Of a DNA stretch of 64,000 nucleotides, positions 51,794 to 64,000 are shown piece by piece. The stretch comes from Solenopsis invicta. Its lineage: Eukaryota; Arthropoda; Insecta; Hymenoptera; Formicidae. Numbering within the stretch: the stretch's first letter is position 1; each line of letters opens with the position of its first letter. The position numbers and the translations under genes were made by a program. The stretch spans positions 15,148,405 to 15,212,404 of the forward strand of contig NC_052664.1 of assembly GCF_016802725.1 (NCBI RefSeq), given 5' to 3'. The notes under the pieces are model-generated. The model had not been told where the DNA came from. It saw only the letters and a list, made by a program, of their open reading frames with translations, and did not search any database.

Positions 51794-52646
51794 GATTAAA
51801 ATTACATAATAATAAATTGTGAGTTTAGTCTGAAATAAAATATACGAAATAAAATATGTTTTATATTTATATATAATATAAAATATAAAATTATAAATTA
51901 ATTAAAATTATATTCATTATATTAATAACACTAATAATTAATTTTGAAATAATGAATACTTTATTTTGAAAAATATAAATAATTATATGTTCTGAAGATA
52001 CAATCCATCTCAATATTAAATTTATATAAGATATGAAATATATAATAGAATAGAGTTTTTTAAAGCTTGGAAATAAAGAATTCACTCGTACTTGCAGCTG
52101 CATTTAACATAAGAATTCCACGGATAGAGAAACAATTTTTAATAACTACCTCATACTTTATGAAGAATTCTTGGTGCTCGGTGGTTGTACAAATTGAAAT
52201 TCCCATTTCGAAACGGTTTAACATTTCGCGGTTGTTGCTCACGAGTAGCCGCAAGCTACGCGGGATACAAACTCCGAACGCTCAGGAAAACTTTCGAATC
52301 GGGCATTAATCCAATTCGTTCCGCGAAAGTTCCGAATGAGTAAAAATAGACAGCAGAGTAGATTTTTATCGTTCTCCGCGTCGCCTTGCGCAAAATGTGT
52401 GTCTTCTCGTCGTCGACAAAACTTATCGCAACAAAACGTCAATCAAGTTTCTCATTTCCGTTTAACTAATTCCAAAGATAGGAAGGTATAATTTAATATC
52501 TCTTATATCCCAACATTTTATATTTAGTTGTATAAAAACATAGTCTATCTTTTAAAGTATAGTTCGCCTTTTGAATAATAGAAGCACTTCGGGCAAAGTA
52601 AATTTTTATCAGTTTCTATTGCCAGTTTCGCGCGGTTTTCGCGCGA

Positions 52647-52862
52647 ATGCTATTTATTCTCGAGGCAAATGCACGAAAATCGACAGTTTCCAATCGTTCC
52701 CACACGGAAGCTGGCGACCCCGACGTGGCCGCTGAAGTGACCGCGTTCTTCTTAAGGCCCCAGGCATGCTGGAGCGCGGCCAGTAGAAGAGTGGCGCAGC
52801 ACTTTATCGTGGAGAGGGTGAGGAAGCGACAGTACGAAGAAGAATCGAAGAGAGCTACGTGA
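52647..52862 (+). other. Small ORF, 71 codons, uncertain
   Basis: A true ATG opens 71 codons in a GC-richer patch, with a mixed, protein-like composition including a basic and acidic C-terminus (VERVRKRQYEEESKRAT). No signal peptide, membrane segment or known domain was recognised. The opposite strand is also open over much of the stretch, which weakens the case. Coding status is unproven. Confidence 0.12.
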
Positions 52863-53295
52863 TCGGTGGGAGGTTGAAGAGTAGGATTGCGAGTGCGGTC
52901 AGGACGTGGAAATCGCGTTTGAGGACACTTTGGATCTCTCGAATAGATCTTACCGATATACCGAGCCGAATCACCGTTTCCAGCGACGGGAATAAACGCT
53001 CGCAATTATAATATCGGTCGTATCAAGAAACCTTCAATCGATAGAAGGGTGACGGATTAAACATGCCAAGCAGAGTCTTCGATCTGATCGATGCCAAGAT
53101 ACTGTACATATTGATGTTTAAATGATATACGACTGTCGATTGGGATCAACCTTCTATTATTCTATTGACGAGTATTCGATATAACATTTTGCACGAGATT
53201 GGAATTTAATTTGCATATGAAACATCGCGAGTTATTTATTGTTATTTATTTATATGTTTTAGCGCTCGGCTCGTGTATATATAATGTAAACTCAG

Positions 53296-53772
53296 CTATC
53301 GCGATGAAGTCAAATTTGATACTCGTACAGCACGATGACATGATTGGCATTTAAATAAAAGGAGCGCGCGCATTTGATATGGATCGATCGGATGCGTTAT
53401 ACGATTTTTATTACTTGATAAGTAGCTCGCGTATTGCCCTCTCGAGTCAGCTATATTACTCAATGATTCTGCTAAACAGTGCAATATGGGATCTTGGAGA
53501 AATGACATAAACATATCGCAGGATTGGCTAAGAACATAAATACGTGCCCAACATGCTGGTCCGGTGATTCTGTCTGCTCCTTTCTTGACACAAGTACATA
53601 GCGAGGGACTAAGACAGTTAATCAAACGATAAGCACGTTTGGAACTGATCCAAGCTAGGTTCGTCCGAGTAATAGTGTTGTATGCACTGCTCGAAACAAG
53701 CAGCCGCCAATGTACGGTTTGTTTGCCAACGATTATTATTTTACGTTCGGGTTTAAGCACGTTTTTCAACAT
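53296..53772 (-). other. Long minus-strand ORF, 158 codons, uncertain
   Basis: This is the longest open frame outside the plexin exon and low-complexity tracts with a balanced composition, and it is cysteine-rich (11 cysteines, several in the middle third). I recognise no domain or motif. No promoter, splice or polyadenylation context supports it. It may be chance in a moderately GC-rich patch. Confidence 0.12.
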
Positions 53773-55086
53773 TTACTTTCTAAGAAAATTGTCGCGAAAC
53801 CATCAATAAGAAATCGATTATTGAATATAAAAATAGAAAACTTTTCAAGTGTTATCTTATATTTGGAGCCAAACACAAGGCTTAATTCATACGTAGACAA
53901 AAAGTACAGACACAAGTAAGATAGTTTGATGTTTGACATTCAAATATTCGCACAAGATTTCATCCAGGTTCCCAAGAACATTTACGCAATTCAATTTTTT
54001 TTTGCTTTTAACACATGATGCTGGATAGAACATATTCTCGCCTTTAAATGAGATTGTTAGAAATATTGACACAATTTGTAACGAGAATCTTGAAATCTTA
54101 TCTCAAAATTTCTCGTTTTGTTTAAGGTAATATCTCCGAGATTATTATCTGTTATTTGTTTTTTTTTTCTTTTTTTTATTTTGTTTCTCATCTTATTATT
54201 TCTCATCATATCCACGTTAATCATAAATAATATGCTATCTCTTTATAAAAAAACAAACGAGATGAGATAGTTAATAGTCTCCAACATTTTGAAATAAAAT
54301 TCAAGGATCTCGAGGCTAGAAAAATATTTTCAATTATTTGATTGAAAATAAATCTCGGTATCAGTATTTTCTCGTCTCGCTTCGCTCGAATGCATCACTA
54401 TTAGAAAATTGTATTTTAATCTCTGTACACAATTTTTTATATACATGACCGAAACGGAATTCGAACCACACTAATAGTCAATATCTAACTTTATGACAAA
54501 GCTTCCTATTAATTATGTTGCAATGTGTAGAAATTAAATCAATTTAGATCATTTGATGTTTTTTGATACGAATATATGAAATACTTCAGTATTTTCATAA
54601 TATTCCATCTCATTTGCTCGGTTAATCGATCCTGATCCTATTAACGAATTTACTATAGAAAACTTTCTTCAGAGAAAATTAGCATCCATCTCTTTCAAAA
54701 TTATTATCAATTTTAATAAACACATCGAGACGGTAATCAGGACTCGTCTACTTAAAATGCTGAAGTGCTTAAAACGCTGTAGTCTATTTATTTACTGTAG
54801 CTCGACCATATGACTATATTACGCAAATCTTTCTAATCTGGTATCTTTATTCCACGTCCAGTTAATAAGCTACACGCTCCGATTTTTGTTCCCTTGACTA
54901 AGTTTCAACCTACCGCGGCGCTAATCGCGATAATTTGTAACTGTTCACGTCGCTGGTCTTCTGCAGCCCTCTCGTTTACCGGCATCTCTACGAGATTGAT
55001 ATTTACTCTTTGCCAGCCGACGCGGCTTACTCGGCAACGCTTGACCATCAACGGCCGACTACCTACCGCGCCGTTTATTCGTGTCC

Positions 55087-55093
55087 GTCGTCC

Positions 55094-55122
<29 letters not shown>
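55087..55122. repeat. (GTC)n trinucleotide array
   Basis: About eleven GTC units, with one CTC variant at the start. Confidence 0.95.
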
Positions 55123-55124
<2 letters not shown>

Positions 55125-55268
55125 GATATCTCTCGTGCCTATTCCCATTGCGTATACTCGTCCTTTGATGCATGCTCTACGAGCGACTTCTAGCCGATGC
55201 TCTCTTAGCACCGGAATACTCATGGCACTCGATTCGCTTTTCCCGGTACTAACGAGCGACCGTAGCAA

Positions 55269-55292
55269 CGAGCGAGCGAGCGAGCGAGCGAG
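55269..55292. repeat. (GAGC)n tetranucleotide repeat
   Basis: About six CGAG units in a GC-rich island. Confidence 0.9.
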
Positions 55293-56485
55293 AGGAAGAG
55301 CGAGAAGGTGGAGGTGATATGCCGGTGAAGGAGGAACGATACTAGCAACGGCAGCAGCAGCATCGGCATTAGCAGCGGCAACGGCAGCATCACGATGCAA
55401 AGAATCGTGTGCGAGGGAAAGGGCAATGGCGAAGAGCAGAGGGCAGACGTGTTACGAGAGAAAGAAAGATCTGGGCGGGAAAGAAAGAGGGACGGATGGA
55501 GGGAGGGAGAGAGGAAAGGAAGGTAGACCTACCTCGGAAGAGCGAAGGAGAGACCACGGACTGGCTCAGAAGCGAGCCAACGTCGACAAGATAGGAGGCG
55601 GCAGCCTGCAATTACTAGCTGGAATGTCTGGGAACGCGTGGGACTCGATCCTAAAGGCCCGACCACGACAAAGTCTCCCTCCTCTCGCCCCCGTCTCATC
55701 TCTTCTTCTACATTAACGGCTACTCCGTGAGGCCCCTACCTTGTAGAGGATGACCCCGGGAAAACGCCGGGACTACCTGCCGATCGTGAAGCGATCTTGC
55801 TACGATCACATCGCATACTTAATCCACCAGACGTACATCATATACATAGAAGATGGCTATGATACACTAAACGAGCAATCGCGTAACAGAGAAAAAAAGA
55901 GTGAGGGAGGGGGGAAGGGTGAGATACAGAAGATTATTTTTTCATAAAAGAGTGTTTTTAATTAATTCTTCTGTTTTTGCTTGCCGCGTGATCCTCGCTA
56001 CCTGCTCCCGAGCTCGGATCGAAATTCAATCGGGGAATTATGTAAATTTAATTTTGGCTGGAAATTTAATTAATGCTGTTGACTTAAGGCCATGATGAAA
56101 AAGAAGTTGGCTCGCTCGTTCGCTCGCTTCGACGAGCGAAAGAGTAATCTCGTTACTTCATTTTTCGCAGCGCATAGCACGCGACGCCCCGATGTCACGA
56201 TATCGTATGGCGGATTTAATGAATGTAATTAACGTGTACTTATGCGCTATATCCCTCTCAATCATTATCTATTGTGGCCGGCTCAATTTCTTTCGCGGGA
56301 CGTTAAATCCATTTAATTATGTAGATTACCCATTTCACGATCGGTAGCATCCATTATTATAGTTCTTGGAGCGCGATAAGAACTTCACATTACTCATATT
56401 TCAATTTAACAGTGTAATAATTATTCTTTATGGCGCTTGAAATAAGTACGTGTCCTTTTTCACTCCTAAAAAATTCTATTAATAT

Positions 56486-56631
56486 TGTAATTAATAACTG
56501 ATCGCTAATACGAATCAGGGGTTTGCTTCTATTTTTTGATCGTTTCGAGCACAAGTTTTTTTACTAAAAAATTTAATCAATCACACGCTCGATCACACCT
56601 TAAACTCACACCAGCGATCAATTATTAATTA
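56486..56631. repeat. Weak inverted repeat, about 146 bp
   Basis: TAATTAATAACTGATCGCT at the left pairs with AGCGATCAATTATTAATTA at the right. The interior matches only partly. Likely an old fold-back element. Confidence 0.4.
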
Positions 56632-57338
56632 TGTGTTATATGTTAATGAACCAAAAACAAATTATACACTATTATTTTTAAAATTAAAATGCATGATATT
56701 ATATATTGATTTTTTCATATATATCGATACAATTAGAATAACATAATTTTTTCCTATTTCTAGGATTTTTATTATAAAGAGAGACGAAGAGAAAAGAGGA
56801 GTTTCCAAACTTTTTCAGTTTATAGATATACAGATGTACAGATCAAGTTTTAAACCTACTCACAAAAGCTAATGGCTAATGGAACCTTCGTGTTTAATAC
56901 AGAAATAATTGATAGATTTCTGTCATCAATAAATATTTTAGGGATCTCTTGACGTTCGCCACTCGCTGCATTACCTTTTCATATCCTAACGAGGATAAAT
57001 GAACACAGATAACCAAATTCTAGAGATTTATCGAATCAATATTAAAAAGTTCGAAGTGAAAGAAGAATATATAATATTATGTAATGTTATCCTATTTTTT
57101 ATTACTTTAAATGAATGTATTTACATCTATAGAATAAAAGATTGTTATTAAAAATTTTTGTAATAATTTGGTAATATTTGCTCAATATAATTATCATATC
57201 AGCTAAAAAAAGTTATCAACAATACTCGTCTTATCTTTTAATGATTTCAAAATCACAAAATATAAAAAATAAATCAAATAAACCAATAAATGGATATATT
57301 GGATTCTATTCTTGCTTTTATTTTCACGAGTAAACTGA

Positions 57339-57620
57339 TATTTAAATAGGACATGGAATAATTTCGGTGCCTTTCGAATAGCAACGCTACAAAGACGACC
57401 TTGTCTAGATGTAGATTTCGGTCAGGATCGAATTTCGCTGTTCATCAATGCCGACGTGTCGGCGCTGATATCGCGAGACAGACTCGGCTCCTTGTCGGAG
57501 GAGAGAAATTTGGAGAATCCCTTTGTCGCGGCGCCGTACGTTAGCGCGCTGAGTGGCCGGGAGATTACCAACGGGTTCTCGAGTGACCATGAGAAATTGC
57601 TTGCTCAGAATGTCGGATAA
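57339..57620 (+). other. Exon-like open frame without ATG, unrecognised product
   Basis: The frame is open from just after a stop at 57336-57338 to TAA at 57618-57620, about 93 codons without methionine. The second half reads like a real soluble protein segment: ISLFINADVSALISRDRLGS, then LSEERNLENPFVAAPYVSAL, then SGREITNGFSSDHEKLLAQN. Codons are GC-rich and balanced, unlike the AT-rich flanks. Possible acceptor AGs lie at 57348-57349 and 57379-57380. Just past the stop, another frame reads NTLYVNWQDYASLCI before its own stop at 57651-57653, and GTACTT follows, so a frameshifted pseudogene or a differently spliced exon is possible. I do not recognise the family. It does not resemble the missing plexin domains. 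It could be a terminal exon of a nested gene, a pseudogene fragment, or chance. Confidence 0.35.
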
Positions 57621-59202
57621 TCACGAACACCCTGTACGTGAACTGGCAGGATTATGCGAGCCTGTGCATATAGGTACTTCCCTCTCGTTCCCCATTCCCT
57701 CTATCTGTCACTCTGACTCTCTCTCTCTCTTTCCTTCTCTCTCTACACGTCTCGTTCCTTATAGTTTGTTGAAGTATCTATTTGTTAGGCTGCGCAAGAA
57801 TAACACCTAGTTCTTTACCTGTATCATAGACACAATTTAGCATAATTATTTACCTAATGCATGTTTCTCTTCAATATTTAAATTACTGAATTGGCGATTT
57901 ATTAATGACTATTGTTGCTCTTAGCATGCTTAAAAAAAACTCGGTGGAAAACAAAAAATATAATTTTCTCGTTCTCTTACATGAATTTTGTATGATAGAA
58001 CACTTTATCGAAGAATCATCTTTTGAATAAGAAAGAATATCTTCGAAATATATTTTTGACGTCTTCTCACTAACGAACAAAATGTCAATTAACGCATTCG
58101 TCTTAAAATTTCGGTACATTTTTTTATTTTTTCAAGATCACACTGAGGATAATAAAATAATTCATTTTGCTCTTCTCTCTCAGTCTTCCTTTATATCTAG
58201 GTTTTCCTACTGAGCTATCATTTTCCTCGTATCGTCGCCTCACAAATCTTCTCTTGTCCCATCTGTTAAGCTCTGAAATACTCGAGCGTAATCAATGAGA
58301 GAGAGGTAGGATAGCACAGACGGAGAGCATGTATTGGTGTGTACACTGGCGTCACAACCGCTTCTGCATATGTATATATTCGCGTACACGTACCGCCTGG
58401 TCTTCCAACATATACCTCTATAAGGTGCTTCCAAAGCGCTGTCACGTAGTGGCAAGATGGCTGGGATTCTCGGCGTGGTTACGCACGGTGTCTTGACCAC
58501 ATTCGGTCGAACCCGGTGCAGCGAAAGCAACGCGGCCATCTTTCGGCGGAGATTTAGTAAATCGACTGTGACATTCTGACGATAACAGTGAGCTTTCGCG
58601 AATGCGATGCAACAGCGAAAGTCCGGTCTTCTCAAGAGCAGAGCTGAAGATATTCGATATTTCTTTCGGGGAATCTATTTCGCGTGTTTTTATGCATCGC
58701 GTGGTGAACTTTTGATTTTTAAGTTAAATATTAATTAATGTTAATTAAATCGCAAATTTAGATATTCTCGCGCCAAAGTTTACTTCGGATTAATAGGGAA
58801 ATGGAGTTCCGGTACTCATCTGCATTTTTGAAGCTTAATTCGTCAAGGTCCTTTAATCTCCAATGTAAAACAGCGTGCTAATTAAGCTCCTAATTAAATT
58901 CACCAAGGAAAAATCGATTATGAGTTGCAGGGCAAGCAAAATCCTATTATTCTTATAGATCTTTTTCCGGAATAGCTCTATATGGACGGACTGTCTACAC
59001 TAACATCTATTTCAAGCGACAACTTTAACCTCTTAGTCTTACGTCTGACTGTTAATGCAGGATATATTTATAAATTATTTATAATAAATAAAATTTAATT
59101 TATTTAACGTCTGATATTTAAACATTGCGAAGGAAAGCTTATTGTCTTTATAAATCAAATAGAATTTCGTCTTTTTTTAGTCTTCTTTTTAAAGAGATAG
59201 AT

Positions 59203-59206
<4 letters not shown>

Positions 59207-59229
<23 letters not shown>
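59207..59229. repeat. (GA)n microsatellite
   Basis: About eleven GA units preceded by GATA-like ATAGATAG. Confidence 0.9.
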
Positions 59230-59233
<4 letters not shown>

Positions 59234-60376
59234 ATGTGGTTTATGACTTAAAAGAAATGTGTCTTTCTCAAACTTCTCTACTATGCATAAATTACTAGTC
59301 TTTACAAGGCACGACTTTAGATAGATAATGAATGGATGGATAGTTTCACTCATGGCTTCTCATTGTCAACTGGATTCGTATAACTCACTTGTCAAACATA
59401 AATTTCACACCGTTATTTATACCGTACAATCTTTCGCAACTCATTACGTAGACATTCCTGGAGAGGACACGCGGTGACATCGAGTTAATCGCAGTGCACA
59501 CCGAGCGTGGCCGCGATCGACGAAGAAAGAACCTGTCGCCTGTACAAAAAAAAATACATTATGCACGAGTCAATGGATGACATTAATTCCGTACGCTCTT
59601 AAGGCGATTATAGGGATTGGCCACCGCACGCATAAATTTACATTGTACTTAATCTTTTTACGCGAGATTGGTCACTGTCTTGCAATCGAGTAACCGTTGC
59701 TCTTATTTTCGTAAGATTCCTAACAAAGTAAGGCCTCTAGCTGTTACGATTGATGACATATGACATGTCCAGCAAACAACATTCTTTAGAGTTTTCGGGA
59801 TAAAAGGGATTGTGGAGGTGTTTGTGGGCATCGACATTATCAAACTGACTAGTGATTTACATTTCTTGTTCTATTTAACAGCTGTTTTAAAATTCGGCAA
59901 ATGCGATACGCAGGGAACTTGTAGATGTATGTAAATTTACCTAAAAAATTATTATAGAGCACTAAAATCCATTTTCGACCGGTTGGCCGCTTTTATGCGC
60001 GGCTAATTTAAATGTGTTGATGTTCAGCCTAACGTCTGCATTAATTAATATTCTTTGCGATTAAATTCGTCGTTTTAAAAGAAGATTTCACTCTTATTAA
60101 CACCTGGCTACTATTTGCACAGAAATAACAGCATTAGCACAAATTTGGCTCCAATTTATTGAAAAAGCTTTATCGCGAGGGTTCAGCACAAGGTCTTCCT
60201 TTTCAATTATCGAAAACGGACGCCGTCGCACGGCGTGGCGCAAAATTGCTCTGTAGCGCGTGTGAATCGAAATGAATTTGACACGCCTGTCTTTACAGTG
60301 TAATAAATGTACGCACCGTTGTAAAGTACACAGGAGAGGCGCGAGATACTTATTTTAGTGTCTTACGTTCGACGCC

Positions 60377-60492
60377 TATAAAGGCCGCTCTCTTACCTCA
60401 AGCGCGCGCACGATGACGACAGCTTTCGGCGCATTGTATGTACCACACGCAACCGGCGTGTTTCATTTGTCTTCGGTTACAGCGTGACGTAA
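60377..60492 (+). promoter_or_regulatory. TATA-like and CRE-like motifs in a GC-rich island
   Basis: TATAAAGG at 60377-60384 is followed by a GC-rich stretch with a 24-codon ORF (60413-60487) and the CRE-like TGACGTAA at 60485-60492. The ATG is only about 36 bases past the TATA motif, too close for an ordinary leader, so the ORF is probably incidental. Confidence 0.2.
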
Positions 60493-60716
60493 TCGCGAGA
60501 CTTCTTGTAGTACGCGCGTTATAGTAGTCACCGCCGCGTCGCCGTCGGTTGCGAAACATCGCGCGAAACATGCGAACTGACCGCGATGCTAAATCGCGCG
60601 ACGTTTGTATGGAAGGGACCTAATGCAAGCGTGAATTATTTTTAGTCGGTAGCATTTCAAGGCAAAGATATGAAAGATATTTATGCGCATCGAAAGAACT
60701 AATATATTATTTTCCA

Positions 60717-60906
60717 CACAGAAAAAAAATAGAATCAAATTAACAATTCATTGTTTCATATATAAACAAGAATATAAAATTTTTTGGTAGAATTTATAAT
60801 CTTAAACAAACATAATTTGCTTACACGAAGAAAAGAATTTTCTTTATGTATTCTTACTTATGTATGAAACAATGAATTGTTGATTTAATAATAATTTTTT
60901 TCTGTG
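60717..60906. mobile_element. Fold-back MITE family 1, copy 2
   Basis: The ends are CACAGAAAAAAAATAGAATC and its approximate complement ending TTTTTTTCTGTG. AACAATTCATTGTTTCATA pairs with TATGAAACAATGAATTGTT. The order of internal blocks matches copy 1 at 10601. Arms here are cleaner than in copy 1 at the termini. Confidence 0.7.
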
Positions 60907-63900
60907 CAATGCCCAATTTTTTTTATAAATGTTTATAAATGACTAAACAGCTTGTAAATAATAGGTTTTACACAAGTATATTTATTATACTTAAGAGAGA
61001 CGAAGAAAAAAGTGGACAAAAGTGGATATTTTATATTCTTAAACCTATTTACACATGTTAGAACTGTGTGAGGAATCGATTAAATTTGCGATATAAAAAT
61101 ATTATATTTCTTTCTCTAAAACGAGCTTTAGGAGCTTATATATTAGTCTGATTTCTTTTTGTAAAGTCGTTAATTTCCGCACCCGTATTATTTCCTTTTT
61201 ATATCTTTTTATAACTATAAGTTTATTAGATGATTGATCACCTAGTGTATCATTTTTACGTATTGTCACTAAAAAAAAATGTTTTGCTGATGTAGGTAGA
61301 TTTATAGGTGTCATAACAAAAATTTATCGCTATTTTTTGTATCTGCTAAAATATCGATTGTCACTTATAGAATTTATAGCGGCAACATTTTAGTAATTCT
61401 TCTAGAAAATTTAGTCTCATCACCAATTATACAGTCAAATTTTATAACGAGTAGATATTGTTGTCCTTAACATAAATAAGCGTCATTGAAAAATATTCTT
61501 TCTAAATTGCACAAACAGTTCACATATAAATTGTCTATTACTTAGATTGGTTAAGTACGAAACATACGCGATATCACAATATTTGTTAATCATTTATCTA
61601 CTTTAGTTAATTCTTTGCAGCAAAAAACTGTGATTGTACTTACAAAATCAATTTTTAGCGATATAAACATTTTAATTGACAGACATAAATTAATTGTTTA
61701 TTTTAGTCTCATTATATTTCGCGCCACACGTTTTCATGATAAAAGATAATTTCTATAATTAAAATGGACGTTATTGTTCTCATTTAAAAAATTGGAAAAT
61801 TCTAAAATTATTAGCTAAAAACTACATATGTACAAAAGTCAATAAATTATTGAATCCATACAATGTGATAATCTCACATTAACTTCACATCACATAAAAA
61901 AATTTAATACTCTAGAAAAGTCTCAAAAAAGAAATAAAACTCGGAGTATTTTTCACATTTTATAACAACATTCACATCTTAAGAATCTCATTTTGACACG
62001 AGATTGCTGCAATATAGAATTATAAAATTTTGGTATAAATTGTGTAGAATATCAAATTTATTAGTACAGAACTTTTTGTAGTATTTATATTAAATTTTTG
62101 ATATTTTTTTGAAAATTTGGAATTTACTTTTTCTTTACAAATTTCAGTCCTCGATATAATTGGTGTGATTAATCAGGATCGGAATATAATTCCAAGCATT
62201 GAAACGGCGTTATTATGGACTACTTTGTATTAACCTGCGCAATCATCGTAATGCACGATTGCTCCGATTAACATCCTCGATGCCTGCCGCTGGATAATGA
62301 TATCCCTCAAAGTGTAGTATACTGTCATGAAAATGAAGTAATTTCAGGCGCGGTCGACCTATTCGCTTTTATTCGGTGCACTGTTGCGATTCGGCTGAAT
62401 GTCGGCTAAATGTCTTGCCGCGTATAAATCTCACGGATAAATTTATTGTGAACCGTAAAATAGTGGCGAACGAATGTCCGCGGGAACTCGAGCGGGCAAC
62501 AAAAATTGGGGATTAAATCCTAGGACAGGTTTTCCTTTCGAGCTGCTTAATCGCCGCGGCGCTCGACTTAACTCGGATTACTTGCGCGAATGCCTCGTTA
62601 AATTGCATAATTTCCTTAGTCCTTCCGGCAAGCACCGTTTTTCTGTTACGGATCACAGAAAGATATCCGCACACCACTTTTGAGATGCTTGAATGTAAAA
62701 TACTGATGTGTGCGTAAAGTTTAATTAGTTATCAAAAATTAAACATAAATTTTGTTCACATCTTGAGAATCTTTCGAAGTTTGAAAGATAAAAGATATAA
62801 GAATAATTAAGAATAATACAGAAAACTAATTATGATTAATATGTTTTTTATATTATTTTTTAAACAAGTTTTATTAATATTAATACATAGATAAAGTAAG
62901 ATAAATATTTAGTGGATGAGAATATAAGACCATATTATAAAATGACTCATATAAAATTAAATATAAGCACATAAAAATATCATGGGGTTTAAAACTGGTC
63001 CACTTGATTTATACTTGTCATTTCTCCAAATTCTCAAAGTCATAATGATAATGATTAACACACTTTATGTTACGTCTTACACTTCGTGTTAAAATATACT
63101 AATTTTAAGTGTGTAATAGAATTATGCTAAAATAGATTAAGTTTGTAATAGGATGTTGTAGGAAGGTGTTAAAATAAAAGTTTCGCTTTCAGCGAAAACA
63201 AGAAAGAAATATAGCAAGAAATCTATTGAGAAACTCTTTAAACGCGAGAAAACGTAATTATAAAATTGCAATTAAGAAACTTCCTTAATCCGAGAGTACG
63301 CTTTACATTGTCATTGCCTAGAATCGAATTCTTCAGTTCGTCCTTTTTCTTTTTTTTTAAATCTTGTGAACAACCGCGTAACATGGATTTTTGTGATATC
63401 GATCCCGCTTGCGATGTCACCGTACGTCCATTCGTCCGTTCCGTAGGGAGGATGGTAGACAAACTAGAATTTCCGCCCGTGAGGTTCAATTTCGTCCCCC
63501 AGAATGAAGGAGATCGAGCGCGGGAAGAGCAAAGAGCGCGTCAGAGATGAGGGTGAGGTCGAAAGGTGGAAAGGCGCGGAAGGGGTGGATGATGAGGCGG
63601 CAAGGGAGAGTTAGAAAGCGAACTCGCTCGAAAGGGAATATCGCGTCGGAGTTGGATGCTAATTAGCATTTTCCAATTAAGGCGCCGAAGGCGCCGGGAT
63701 CTCGCGCCCTCCGCCGGGAGATAGAGAGAATCGTTTCGAGCGAATTATCTTTCGCGTCGACACCGAGAAATCGCGTTATCGTCCTCGTAATTCGCACCTC
63801 GACTCTCATAATTGTTAACTCGCATGTGAGATTCGCGTGCGGATTTTCGAGGAGACTCATATAATCCTCTTGTATCCGCAACAGTCATCTGTTGTGAAAA

Positions 63901-64000
63901 AAGTTATTTTATTTATCCAAAGTTCACGTAAAAACTAATGAAAAGTTTCACAAGTTATACTATCTTCTTACATTATATGTACAAGTACTTAAGTTGAAAT
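60907..64000. other. Non-coding DNA, 60.9-64.0 kb
   Basis: AT-rich with GC-richer segments at 62200-62690 and 63380-63880. The final island is open in several frames but shows no family signature. Confidence 0.5.

Larger units (their letters stand above)
50393..57338. other. Presumed plexin intron or intergenic DNA, 50.4-57.3 kb
   Basis: GC-rich at 50400-50760, 52100-53000 and 54850-55850. The block at 56090-56440 is a mix of CpG-rich and ATTA/TAAT motifs that could be an enhancer. A B-box-like GGTTCGAATTCC (minus strand, near 54457-54468) lies at 54.46 kb without a recognisable tRNA body. Confidence 0.5.
57621..60716. other. Non-coding DNA, 57.6-60.7 kb
   Basis: Mixed composition; GC-richer at 58240-58680, 59450-59700 and 60180-60620. 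No exon recognised. Confidence 0.5.

Noticed and set aside
60413..60487. 24-codon ORF close to a TATA-like motif
   Set aside because: The ATG would coincide with the expected transcription start; too short and unsupported.
1..64000. Complete tRNA, rRNA or known microRNA genes
   Set aside because: Scanned for B-box words and for mature sequences of common insect microRNAs; only isolated B-box matches and unassigned hairpins were found.
1..64000. Transposase, reverse transcriptase or viral genes
   Set aside because: No open frame showed catalytic motifs of these families; only non-autonomous elements are visible.

Overview
The window looks like animal nuclear DNA, most likely from an insect and plausibly a hymenopteran such as an ant. 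It is AT-rich, with CpG-rich islands, many (CT)n/(GA)n microsatellites, fold-back transposon remnants, and only one convincing protein-coding exon with consensus splice signals. No translation starts organised in operons, no CRISPR array, no rRNA and no complete tRNA were seen. The species assignment is inference from overall character. The plexin identity is read from the protein.

Core gene: at 11416-12765 (+) lies one exon carrying the start of a class A plexin (semaphorin receptor). It has an acceptor at 11414-11415, a short GGA-rich 5' leader, an ATG at 11569, a signal peptide and most of a Sema domain. It ends at a consensus GTGAGT donor at 12766. The coding part of the exon is a whole number of codons (399), so the following intron is phase 0. 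No later plexin exon was recognised, so 12766-64000 is best read as one very long intron, possibly with nested or neighbouring transcription units. Positions 1-11413 would be upstream intron, or upstream intron plus flank.

Layout: 1-11.4 kb is AT-rich non-coding DNA with several fold-back elements (3646-3837, 4771-4903, 6102-6299, 10601-10845). 11.4-12.8 kb is the plexin exon. 12.8-30 kb is AT-rich, with GC-richer islands near 14, 17.5, 22.3 and 26.6 kb and a cluster of hairpins and inverted duplicates at 21.2-26.3 kb. 30-44 kb alternates AT-rich DNA with GC-rich islands (30.5, 32.4, 35, 39.1, 41 kb); two of these islands share a duplicated sequence block. 44-57 kb has long tetranucleotide, GA and GAC arrays plus a compact CCAAT/CRE/E-box cluster near 50.2 kb followed by a good splice-donor match. 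57.3-57.6 kb contains an ATG-less reading frame with strongly coding-like composition. 57.6-64 kb is non-coding apart from a second copy of a fold-back element at 60.7 kb and two GC-rich islands.

The most notable unexplained items are the exon-like frame at 57339-57620, the paralogous GC-rich blocks at 39.1 and 40.9 kb, the promoter-like cluster at 50.2 kb, and several fold-back families with two copies each in the window. No complete novel system was found.
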